NCBI GenBank assembly: GCA_938035945.1
Contig: CALHOU010000099.1
Location: 1 to 64,000, forward strand
DNA: 64,000 nucleotides
Direction: 5' to 3'
Source of the DNA: an uncultured Granulosicoccaceae bacterium
Lineage (GTDB): Bacteria > Pseudomonadota > Gammaproteobacteria > Granulosicoccales > Granulosicoccaceae
Numbering within the stretch: the first letter of the stretch is position 1; every line of letters begins with the position of its first letter. Both the position numbers and the translations under genes were made by a program. Positions 17,912-28,043 of this stretch are shown here, piece after piece. A model generated the notes under the pieces. It saw only the letters and a program-made list of their open reading frames with translations, made no database searches and was not told the origin of the DNA.

Positions 17912-19775
17912 CCAGAAAACCGCCTGACTGGCGCTCCCAGAGCTTTGCATACAAACCATCGCTACTCAGTAAATCTGTATGACTTCCAGTCTCAACGATT
18001 TTTCCACCGTCTAAAACCACCAATCTATCCAGCGCAGCAATGGTTGATAGCCTGTGTGCAACCGCTAACACCGTTTTATTCTGCATAAGGTTTTTGAGTT
18101 GCTCTTGTATTGCAGACTCTACTTCCGAATCCAGTGCCGAGGTCGCTTCATCGAGAATTAATATGGGCGCATCCTTAAGAATCACGCGCGCGATCGCTAT
18201 ACGCTGCCTTTGCCCGCCAGAGAGCTTTACACCGCGTTCTCCAACCGTTGCATCTAATCCTGCACGACCCTGCAAATCGACCAATTCAGGAATAAATTGC
18301 ATGGCCTCGGCGCGTTGTGCAGCTTGAATAATCTCTTCATCGCTTGCATCGGCTTTACCGTAGCGAATGTTGTCGCGAACGCTGCGGTGTAACAAGGAGG
18401 TGTCTTGCGTCACCACTGCAATGTTCCGACGCAAACTCTCTTGTGTGATTTTACTAATGTCTTGTCCATCAATCGTTACGCTGCCGTGTTCAATATCATG
18501 AAAACGCATTAAAAGATTGATAAGCGTCGACTTACCCGCACCCGAGCGTCCGACCAAACCGATTTTTTCGCCAGCCTCTATGGTTAAACTGCACTGATCC
18601 AGTATCGGCAAAGCTACTCCGGTAGTGCTTTCTGCGCCAGCGACTTCCACCTCTTTGTCATAATTAAAAGACACGTTGTTAAAGCTGATCAATCCACGAC
18701 TAACGTTCAATTCGGGCGCGGCTGATTCATCAATAATCGATGTTGACTGACTAATGGTTTCAATACCGTTTTCAACCGTTCCGATGTGTTCAAACAAAGA
18801 CGTAATAGTTCTAAGTATCCAGCCCGACATTTGATTGATACGCAGGATTAACCCATTGGCAATGGCAACTTCACCCACGCTTACACTGCCCTGCATCCAT
18901 AACCAGACAGACAAGGCAGCCGTGCTAAACATAAGGGCGGTATTCATCACCGACATGGTGATTGTCATGTTCATGATTGCGCCCATCAAAGCGATAAAAG
19001 CGCGAAAGTGTTTCCTTATTGCATCTGCGGCGAACTGTTCCTCGAGCTCATTGTGAGCGAACAACTTCACAGATTGAATGTTGGTATAGCTATCAACAAC
19101 TCTACCAGTGATGGCCGACGTCGCCTCTGACACACGAGCCGACTTTAATCGGACCGGTGGCACCATAAACAAAATGACACAGGTGTAGCTCACCAACCAG
19201 ATCATGAGCGGAACGAGCAAGATCGGTTTTATATCAATCAGTAAAATCGAAATACCAAAAACATAGATGACTAACAACCACAAACCATCGAGCACATTGA
19301 CCACAACTTCGCGCACAGAGTGTCCGGTTTGCATTACTTTTTGTGCAACACGACCGGCAAAATCGTTTTGAAAAAAGTTCATACTTTGACGCAAAACATA
19401 TCGATGGTTTTGCCATCGTGTAGCGGCAACCAAACCAGGCGAGATGGTGAAATTGAGCAAACAGCGGGTTGCTATCGTTGCAATTGGCCGAATGATGAAG
19501 GCCACCAGAATCATGCCGAGGATGGCCCATTTATGCGTCGCCCAGAACACGCTCGGCTCAGTGGTGTTCATCCAATCGACTATATGGCCGATGAACACGA
19601 ACAGGGATATTTCACACAGAGCGGTAATCCCTGAAACGATTAACGTGATCAACACTATTTTTTGAATCGGCTTGACGTAATGCCAAATGAAACGCAAGGG
19701 ACGCAATGGTGGGCGCGCGACCGGGTTTTCCGGCAATGGCTCGACAAGCTTTTCAAAGAATGAGTACAGGGACAT
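17904..19775 (-). CDS. ABC exporter, fused membrane and ATPase domains (MsbA-like)
   Basis: A half-transporter of about 623 residues from the chosen start MSLYSFFEKL (the track ORF is 21 codons longer). Six transmembrane helices span about residues 30-330, followed by a nucleotide-binding domain: Walker A GLVGRSGAGKSTLI, Q-loop VVTQDTSLLH, signature LSGGQRQRIAIAR, Walker B ILILDEATSALDSE and H-loop VLAVAHRLST. It should work as a homodimer in the inner membrane, exporting lipid, peptide or drug-like substrates. The DNA upstream is shared with the divergent LysR gene. Confidence 0.92.
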   Translation of the reverse strand: MSLYSFFEKLVEPLPENPVARPPLRPLRFIWHYVKPIQKIVLITLIVSGITALCEISLFVFIGHIVDWMNTTEPSVFWATHKWAILGMILVAFIIRPIATIATRCLLNFTISPGLVAATRWQNHRYVLRQSMNFFQNDFAGRVAQKVMQTGHSVREVVVNVLDGLWLLVIYVFGISILLIDIKPILLVPLMIWLVSYTCVILFMVPPVRLKSARVSEATSAITGRVVDSYTNIQSVKLFAHNELEEQFAADAIRKHFRAFIALMGAIMNMTITMSVMNTALMFSTAALSVWLWMQGSVSVGEVAIANGLILRINQMSGWILRTITSLFEHIGTVENGIETISQSTSIIDESAAPELNVSRGLISFNNVSFNYDKEVEVAGAESTTGVALPILDQCSLTIEAGEKIGLVGRSGAGKSTLINLLMRFHDIEHGSVTIDGQDISKITQESLRRNIAVVTQDTSLLHRSVRDNIRYGKADASDEEIIQAAQRAEAMQFIPELVDLQGRAGLDATVGERGVKLSGGQRQRIAIARVILKDAPILILDEATSALDSEVESAIQEQLKNLMQNKTVLAVAHRLSTIAALDRLVVLDGGKIVETGSHTDLLSSDGLYAKLWERQSGGFLGV

Positions 19776-19949
19776 TATTCGCCGGTGCCAGGGTGTTTGC
19801 GGTGAAAACGCTGAATTTTCATGATTCCGACCCAGCATATAACGCTATAACCCAAGTTTGTGAGATAGATCTGTTATTTATATTTGTTATTCTTAAGCTC
19901 ATAATATATGCTCTCCCACCATAAATAGTGAAAGTACAGCACTAATACG

Positions 19950-20858
19950 ATGGACAAATACACAGAAATGCTGGTGTTCTCGAAAGCGGCCGACATGGGC
20001 AGTTTTTCAGCCGCCGCGCGCGATCTCGATTTAACACCCTCAGCGGTCAGCAAATTGATCACCCGCCTCGAAGACCGGCTGGGTGCTCGCTTGTTTCAAC
20101 GCACAACACGAAAACTAAGCTTGACTGCGGAAGGTCATGCGTTTCAGGACCGCTGCGGCGCCATTTTGCAAGAAATCCAGCAAGCTGAAGACGCCGTTAT
20201 GGCTTTGCACGACCGCGTTACCGGTACGTTGCGCATTACCACCATTTCAGCATTTGCGCGTATTCAAATGATTAAGCTCATGCCTGAATTTATGGCCAAT
20301 TTTCCTGAACTGCGGGTGGAGCTTGAATTAAGCGAACGCGAAGTGGATTTGGTTGGCGAAGGTGTCGACGTTGCGATTGTACTTAGCGATGGGTTAACGG
20401 ATGAGTCATTGGTTGCTCGGCGCTTAGCGGTGAACAAACGAGTGATATGTGCATCTCCTGAATATTTATCGACACACGGTACGCCAAAGTTGCCAGAAGA
20501 CTTGATGAACCACAACTGCTTAACGCATTCGTCGATTCAGCATTTTAATGACTGGGAGTTTCAAACCCCGGACGGCATCCGTGCCCAGCGTGTAAAAGGA
20601 AACTTCCATACAAACAGTGCTTCTGCGCTGCACGAGGCCGTTAAGTCAGGGATTGGTATTGCCAGATTGGCAAGTTATGTGGTTCAACCCTCTTTGGAAA
20701 AAGGCCTGGTTGTACCCCTGTTGCAAGAACATGCGGTAGATAGTTCGTCTATCCAATTGGTGTATCCGCACCGCAGACACTTGAGCAACAAGGTGCGTGT
20801 GTTCACCGACTTTATGGTTAGCAAGTTCACGCCTCATCCACCTTGGGAAGTGAACTAA
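19950..20858 (+). CDS. LysR-family transcriptional regulator
   Basis: A 302-residue LTTR. The N-terminal winged helix-turn-helix is plain (FSKAADMGSFSAAARDLDLTPSAVSKLITRLE, then LGARLFQRTTRKLSLT), and the C-terminal effector-binding domain follows from about residue 90. It belongs to the group that includes many single-gene redox or aromatic-acid regulators. It lies divergent from the ABC exporter across about 175 bases, the classical arrangement for a LysR and its target; that the exporter is its target is an inference. It converges on glnK. Confidence 0.93.
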   Translation: MDKYTEMLVFSKAADMGSFSAAARDLDLTPSAVSKLITRLEDRLGARLFQRTTRKLSLTAEGHAFQDRCGAILQEIQQAEDAVMALHDRVTGTLRITTISAFARIQMIKLMPEFMANFPELRVELELSEREVDLVGEGVDVAIVLSDGLTDESLVARRLAVNKRVICASPEYLSTHGTPKLPEDLMNHNCLTHSSIQHFNDWEFQTPDGIRAQRVKGNFHTNSASALHEAVKSGIGIARLASYVVQPSLEKGLVVPLLQEHAVDSSSIQLVYPHRRHLSNKVRVFTDFMVSKFTPHPPWEVN

Positions 20859-20864
20859 CACTTG

Positions 20865-22435
<1,571 letters not shown>

Positions 22436-22635
22436 AGATTCCTACCTGATGATCAGTTCTGGTTAAACAAGCTGTTTTTAGAAAGTTGACACAAACAGCT
22501 TTTGATAACGACTTGTTATGTCGGACCTGATACTAACAAAGTAAAAACGCAGATTACAGCCTGTCAATTCACAGCTGAATTATTTTAGGAAAAATCGATG
22601 AAAATGCGCTAATTCGCGCTGCATGATGGGGCAGA

Positions 22636-22652
22636 CGCACCAGTTCGGTGCA
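22636..22652 (-). promoter_or_regulatory. NtrC-type operator upstream of amtB
   Basis: On the minus strand TGCACC-GAACT-GGTGCG, matching the NtrC consensus TGCAC-N7-GTGCA except for the last base. It is about 200 bases from the amtB start, a usual enhancer distance. No convincing sigma-54 element (GG-N10-GC) was found below it; TTGACA with an 18-base spacer to TACTTT is a possible sigma-70 alternative. Confidence 0.6.
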
Positions 22653-22672
22653 TCTTTTAATGCGTTTTTTAT

Positions 22673-23893
22673 TTAATCAGGTTCAAGGTCTTGCTCGATG
22701 GTTTGCGAGACAAACGTTCGCGACACTTCAAGACCATCAGCAATGTCATTCAACACATTATATTCAATATCTGCAACATCGCCATCGGCCATGGCTATAA
22801 CGCACAGGTCTCGAACCACCTGCATACGTTGTGTATCGGTACAGTTATCATTGGCGCGTTGAATACGTTGAGGCAGCTGTTCTTCAATCCGTTCAGGGTT
22901 TAACTTGTCGCTAAACTCACCTTTTTCAAAGTACTTTTCAAAGGCTTCGATTTCTTTTGCTGAAATGCCATTGGCTGCATTCGCAACAACGATTGACCCT
23001 GCGAACAACAGCTGTCGCATGGCATTCGCCGCATCGGTTTTAGCATCAAGATAGCTCGGCTCCATCAAGCTCATGATGCGCCCTACACCAACATCCAGTT
23101 CATCAAGCGACGTGCCGTTTTTATCCATTAGATTCGATGCGAAAAACAAACGTAAAGCTTTAACACGCAAAGGACTAAACGGATGGGTTGAAAACCAATC
23201 GCCCTCCGGCGCACCCTGACCTGGCTCTTCATCAACAGCCTGCATATCGTCTACTTGTTGCAAGAATTCTTCTAAATCGAACTTTACGGTGTCACCGGTT
23301 AAACCCGATGCGAGCTTAAACAAGGCACTGGCTACGCTTTGTAAGTCTTGTGCGCAATAGGCGCCAGCTCGGTCAGCTGATATCTCAGCATTGCGAGACC
23401 ACGCAAACAATCGCAGTGCCAATTTTGGATCGGGTCGCTGACGGCCTTTCACGATATAACCTATGGGTATAGCGTGATGGTTATACACATGGTGGCCAAA
23501 CTCGTGCCCCATGACAAATTGCAGCTCTTTTGGCGTGAAGCTCTCAAGCAGCGCCGAAGAAAACATGACAAACAGGCGCCCTTCCTCAGGTTTAAAGCAC
23601 ATCGCATTGAATTGCGGGCTTGCGTAGACATAGAGCTCCAACGGGATGTTCATCGACAAACGTTCAACACATTCATCCGATAACGCATAGATATCTGGCG
23701 CCATCTTGCGACTCAAGCGAACGGATGTGGACAGCAACCGCCGCCTTAAACCAGTTGGTCCATCAGCTTCGTGCTCGGCCAATGCCTCGTTAACGCGCTT
23801 AACTGTTTTTTCCTCCAGCAGGGCATCAGACTGGTCTTTGTCGTTCCGGTAGCGAAGATCGTCAGCGTGCACGTTAATTCCTCTATTGTTCAA
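22673..23893 (-). CDS. M48-type zinc metallopeptidase with TerB-like C-terminus
   Basis: A 406-residue cytosolic-looking protein with no signal peptide or membrane helix. The peptidase core has ELQFVMGHEFGHHVYNHH (HExxH) and the downstream Glu in RNAEISADRAGAYC, the M48 third-ligand motif. After about residue 290 comes a helical domain with VVRDLCVIAMADGDVADIEYNVL, resembling the metal-binding acidic motif of TerB-like domains. Similar two-domain proteins are annotated as M48 peptidases of unknown substrate. It lies downstream of the EAL gene, about 90 bases away, on the same strand. Confidence 0.87.
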   Translation of the reverse strand: MNNRGINVHADDLRYRNDKDQSDALLEEKTVKRVNEALAEHEADGPTGLRRRLLSTSVRLSRKMAPDIYALSDECVERLSMNIPLELYVYASPQFNAMCFKPEEGRLFVMFSSALLESFTPKELQFVMGHEFGHHVYNHHAIPIGYIVKGRQRPDPKLALRLFAWSRNAEISADRAGAYCAQDLQSVASALFKLASGLTGDTVKFDLEEFLQQVDDMQAVDEEPGQGAPEGDWFSTHPFSPLRVKALRLFFASNLMDKNGTSLDELDVGVGRIMSLMEPSYLDAKTDAANAMRQLLFAGSIVVANAANGISAKEIEAFEKYFEKGEFSDKLNPERIEEQLPQRIQRANDNCTDTQRMQVVRDLCVIAMADGDVADIEYNVLNDIADGLEVSRTFVSQTIEQDLEPD

Positions 23894-23982
23894 TATTGAA
23901 TGGGGTGCGCAATTTCAGCGAGTTAGTACGTAGTTTAGCCAAACTAGTTCCCTCGGGCACTGCGCTTTTTAGCGCCGTACGA

Positions 23983-25161
23983 TCAGGCGTTCTGCTTGAG
24001 TAAAAGCGCGCTTTCCAGTGCGTGCAATAAGGATACAACTTGATTTACCAATGAGTCCATACGCGACAAGGCTGCAGCCTGCATTTGTACCGCATTGTGT
24101 ACAGACTCGCGGTGCAAAATTTCCTGACTAAGCTTATGTAGCTCTCGTATAGGTTGCTCCAAAGAATCAAACGGCACCATGCCACTAAGCTGTTGCCCCA
24201 CACCAAAATACCAGCCGCCTAGTCGCGAATTTTCCAATGAATCTGTGATAGCGGGATTCACCACTGATGGCAAACACGCTTTAGCCCCAACGTGATCGCA
24301 ATACACGACGTCGAACAGACATTTACGGTGATACAGCACATTGTGCACCGTCTGGTGTACATGCCCAATGTGAGAGCCACCAAATTGATTCTCTGCATTA
24401 GCGAAGCTAACAAGATCGTGCAAGGCCAGCGGGTGGGAAATATAAAAGCCCTGTGCCTCTTCACAGCCATTCGCCATTAAAAAGTGATAAGTGGCACTGG
24501 ATTCAATACCTTCTGCAACCGATGTCATACGCAGTTCGCGCGCCATGGAAATCGATGCCTTAACCACATTCAGGTTTTGTTCACTGGTGCCCATGCGTCT
24601 GACGACACCCTGATCTAACTTAAGCGCTGTAAATGGCAATTGACTCAGCCGATCGATGGATGAATACCCAGTACCAAAATCATCCATAAGCACATGAATC
24701 CCCAATTCAGTTAGTCTGATAATGTCTTCACGTATTTGTTCAAAGTTACCCATCACCGCACTTTCGGTAATTTCGATTTGCAAATCTTGCGGGCGGATTG
24801 CGTTCTTGGAAAGATAGAGTTCAATACGCTGACTAATCGTTTGTGATTGCAAATCATTGGGCGCAACATTCATCGACAAGGCCAAATCAATATCCATGTT
24901 TCTTAATTGATTTGAAGCATCCACTACTTGATCGAGCAGACGAATGGTGATGTCGTGCAGTAGCCCACTGCTCTCTGCCAATGGAATAAACACGCTGGGT
25001 GGGATGATGTCGCCTTCTCCGACGTTCCAACGAACCAAAGCTTCAGCGCCGATAACATCGCCACTGAGCAAACTCACCTTAGGCTGGTAATAGAGAATGA
25101 GCTCATCGTTCTCAATAGCACGTTCCAGCGCTTGTTGAGTCAATCCGGTTTGCATAGACAT
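23983..25161 (-). CDS. EAL-domain c-di-GMP phosphodiesterase with degenerate CZB-like C-terminus
   Basis: A 392-residue protein. Residues 8-250 form an EAL domain with all catalytic motifs intact: EALVRW (Glu40), NVAPNDL, EITESA, DDFGTGYSS, the LKLD lysine, AEGIES and the EAQGF glutamine. It should hydrolyse c-di-GMP to pGpG. Residues about 265-350 resemble a CZB (chemoreceptor zinc-binding) domain: the core SRLGGWYFGVGQQLSG, then FDSLEQPIRELHKLSQEIL. The zinc cysteine of the usual CxLGxW is Ser312 here. The gene starts two bases after the stop of the DUF349 gene, so the two are translationally close. Confidence 0.85.
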   Translation of the reverse strand: MSMQTGLTQQALERAIENDELILYYQPKVSLLSGDVIGAEALVRWNVGEGDIIPPSVFIPLAESSGLLHDITIRLLDQVVDASNQLRNMDIDLALSMNVAPNDLQSQTISQRIELYLSKNAIRPQDLQIEITESAVMGNFEQIREDIIRLTELGIHVLMDDFGTGYSSIDRLSQLPFTALKLDQGVVRRMGTSEQNLNVVKASISMARELRMTSVAEGIESSATYHFLMANGCEEAQGFYISHPLALHDLVSFANAENQFGGSHIGHVHQTVHNVLYHRKCLFDVVYCDHVGAKACLPSVVNPAITDSLENSRLGGWYFGVGQQLSGMVPFDSLEQPIRELHKLSQEILHRESVHNAVQMQAAALSRMDSLVNQVVSLLHALESALLLKQNA

Positions 25162-25163
25162 AA

Positions 25164-27974
25164 CTACTGATTAGTTACAGTGAGATAACGTGAATGCAAC
25201 GAATCCTTCACACGCTGGCTAGCAGGTGCCATTGCGTGCCACTGAGCAACCAACTTCTTAAGTTCAGCCCGCTTATCCACCACAGCAGATGAGGTCATAC
25301 CTTCGCGTAAATTCTCTAACTGATATTGCATACGCAAAGCCTTGTCCTCAGCCGGCGTGTCTTTGTCAGCAAGTATTTCCATCTGAATAAGCAACTGACG
25401 ACGTTGAGCTTCGTTTTTGTCGTAGTCGTATTTCGTGCCCGCGTCTAAATGCTTTAAAGCAGCGTCACGACGTTTAATCAAATGACTTAATGTCTCTTTT
25501 GCTACGCTTGCTTGTGAATTTTCCCAAGCATGCGCAACATCATCTCGCAAAGTCGCACTCGCCGCATCAGGAGACTCAACTGCCACCTCCAGTTGATCAC
25601 ACAAATCGACAAGCCGACCAATTTCGCTCACTTCTGCCTGCGCGCGTTTTTTAGAGGCGGTCTCTTGCATTTTTGAGCACGCATCCAGCGCACCACGAAA
25701 ATCGCGCAGTAAAAACTTTTTGTCTTTATCCGGAAAGTCTTCAAGCGCTTGGAATTCGGTTTGTAAGGCTTGTACCTGTACTTCGTCCTGCTCGCCACTT
25801 TTCGAAATTTTACGCAAGGTTTTTATAATCTCACGCGCCCGGAATACATGGCTCATGCTGGCCTGGTACTTTTCCCTTTGAGCTTCATGTTGATGTTTAT
25901 AAATAACTTTCGCGTGTGCATTAAATTCTTCCCACAAGGCTTGATCGTCTTTGCGACGAACAATCCCAACCTGCTTCCACGCACTTTGTAAACGTTTTGC
26001 CTGATTCGCGGAGTGCTGATTGATTTCACCTTCTGCAAGCTTCTGAATTTTTTCTATCAGATCGCGTTTCTCAAGAACGTTGGCATCGTACTGCTCAGCT
26101 AACTTTGCTTCGATGGGTTTGAGTGCATCGGAGAAACGGTTCTCAACAGCTCGATCTGGTTTTCTATCCGTTACACGATTGCGCCCCCACTCTCGCTTGG
26201 CATTATTAACGCTGCGTTGAATGGTTTTCCAATCTGGCTCTTCCCAGTTGGTGTCTTTGAATTGTTGCTCGAGATCGCTAACGAGTTTAATTTTTGCTTC
26301 TTGCTTGGCTACACGCTCTTCTTGCTTTTGCGCAAAAAACGCCTTACAGGGCTCGTATGCTGTGTCACCCGCTGTTTTAAACCGAGTCCATAATTCGTTC
26401 GATGCGCGGCTTGCACCCAGTGCTTTCCATTGTGCCTGCATCGACTTAATTTCTTTAGCTAAGCTTTCAGGCTTTAACTCTTGCTCAGGCAAGGCTTCCA
26501 TAGATACACACAAGGCTTCAAGCTTTGGCCTGGCGGCAAAGTCTTGCCAGTCCGCCATTTCCGCAAGCTGCTTTTCAGCTCGCGTCATTTTCTCGTTAAA
26601 TTGATTTCGCTCCGCTGGCTCCATCGCATCAACTTTCTTTTGTAATCGACGGAACATGCTGCTGGCCGGACCCCACTTGCCATCGGCAATGGTCGCTGCA
26701 AGTGCTCCAAATTGACGATGTGTTGCTTTGGCTCTATCCACCGACTCTTGTTTGGCTTTATCTAAACGCTGCGCAAGTGCGTCGGCATGTTCATTCAGTT
26801 CCGCCATATACGCACACTCTTTAACCGCGATACCGGGCAAAATCGATTCGGTATCCAGCAGCGCTTTAGTACGTTTAATGCGTTCGGTTATTGCACCAGG
26901 TCGACCCTTTGCAATATCGAACGGCGGGTTAAACAAAACGGCAATAGATTGTGCGTGCGCAATTAACTTTTCGCTATCAGAACCTGACTCCACATCATTG
27001 GGTTTATCGAATGCCTCGAGTTGCGCAATTGTGAGTGGCTTAAGCTTTTCGAGTAGCGCATCGCGTGCCGGGTCGTCTTTGGCAACAACAGTTTCAACGG
27101 CAGCGCTGGTCTGTTCTTCTATCGACCGCTCTTTAGGTTGCTCACTACTGACTTGTACACGCTGCACAGTCGCTGCTTCATCAGCTATTTTTTTATCGTG
27201 CTCGTCTACCGTTATCGAAGCGGCACTGCATGCAGCATCGAATGCAGTTTGCGAATCTGCCCGCATTGATGAGTCGATGGAATCCCACTTCGCTTTCAAG
27301 GCTGCCAAGCGAGCCGCATATTGCGGTGACCACACGCTTTCGCTTAATGCCTGCATAGCACTGAGTGTGCTAGACACCGCTTCTTCTTGTGCTTGCGCTT
27401 TGGCTTGATCAGCTGCTTTTTCATCTACACGCGATTGCAATAGCTTGGCAACAACTTTGTCGCGCGATCGACATGCACTCAAGGCCAACTTCACATTGTC
27501 ATCGGTGGTGATTCGATTCGCACAAGCCAGACGCACATCGTGAAAACGCGATTGTTCAAGTACGTTAACCAGTAAGGATTCATTTTCGATTTTTTCTAAT
27601 GCCGAAAGTCGAATGGTTTCGTTGGCACAGTTAATCGCTAACAACGGAGCATAGGTTGCGGCTTGTGTTGTTAAAAGTGCGTTCGCTTCGTCTTCAGAAA
27701 CGTCATTATCTGATAACAATTGCACGATACGGTTTTCAACCGACTTAGCCACTGCCAGGTTATTCGACTGATCACCGATAACTCGTTGCAACACAGTCAC
27801 GCTCGCGACTTTGTCTACGGCGGCTACACGCACAGCCTCATCTTCATCAGATGTGGCCATGCGTTCTATGACCTGCTGATTTTCGGGTGTGCTGACATCC
27901 ATGGAATCCAGGCTTGCAATTCTGACTTGTGGATCTTTATGGGTGTGCCGATCGGGCTTAAGAAAGTTTTTCAC
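25164..27974 (-). CDS. Large DUF349-repeat protein
   Basis: A 936-residue, highly charged, alpha-helical protein. The N-terminus (to about 180) has HEAT-like repeats (VRIASLDSMD, VRVAAVDKVAS, IRLSALEKIE). From about 430 there are several DUF349 modules, recognisable by WKALGASRASNELWTRFK and WKQVGIVRRKDDQALWEEF. It is predicted to be coiled-coil and cytosolic. DUF349 proteins of this size are conserved in many gammaproteobacteria without a settled function. It is the first gene of an operon with the EAL phosphodiesterase. No signal peptide or membrane helix. Confidence 0.9.
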   Translation of the reverse strand: MKNFLKPDRHTHKDPQVRIASLDSMDVSTPENQQVIERMATSDEDEAVRVAAVDKVASVTVLQRVIGDQSNNLAVAKSVENRIVQLLSDNDVSEDEANALLTTQAATYAPLLAINCANETIRLSALEKIENESLLVNVLEQSRFHDVRLACANRITTDDNVKLALSACRSRDKVVAKLLQSRVDEKAADQAKAQAQEEAVSSTLSAMQALSESVWSPQYAARLAALKAKWDSIDSSMRADSQTAFDAACSAASITVDEHDKKIADEAATVQRVQVSSEQPKERSIEEQTSAAVETVVAKDDPARDALLEKLKPLTIAQLEAFDKPNDVESGSDSEKLIAHAQSIAVLFNPPFDIAKGRPGAITERIKRTKALLDTESILPGIAVKECAYMAELNEHADALAQRLDKAKQESVDRAKATHRQFGALAATIADGKWGPASSMFRRLQKKVDAMEPAERNQFNEKMTRAEKQLAEMADWQDFAARPKLEALCVSMEALPEQELKPESLAKEIKSMQAQWKALGASRASNELWTRFKTAGDTAYEPCKAFFAQKQEERVAKQEAKIKLVSDLEQQFKDTNWEEPDWKTIQRSVNNAKREWGRNRVTDRKPDRAVENRFSDALKPIEAKLAEQYDANVLEKRDLIEKIQKLAEGEINQHSANQAKRLQSAWKQVGIVRRKDDQALWEEFNAHAKVIYKHQHEAQREKYQASMSHVFRAREIIKTLRKISKSGEQDEVQVQALQTEFQALEDFPDKDKKFLLRDFRGALDACSKMQETASKKRAQAEVSEIGRLVDLCDQLEVAVESPDAASATLRDDVAHAWENSQASVAKETLSHLIKRRDAALKHLDAGTKYDYDKNEAQRRQLLIQMEILADKDTPAEDKALRMQYQLENLREGMTSSAVVDKRAELKKLVAQWHAMAPASQRVKDSLHSRYLTVTNQ

Positions 27975-28043
27975 GCTGATAGGACTGGCAAACTGAGGAC
28001 TCTAGAAGTCTCACAGTATAACAACTGCTCTGCACAGGTTTCG

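Noticed and set aside
22440-22635. Sigma-54 promoter for amtB
   Set aside because: The best string (TGACAGG..TCTGC) does not keep the GG and GC at the required spacing.
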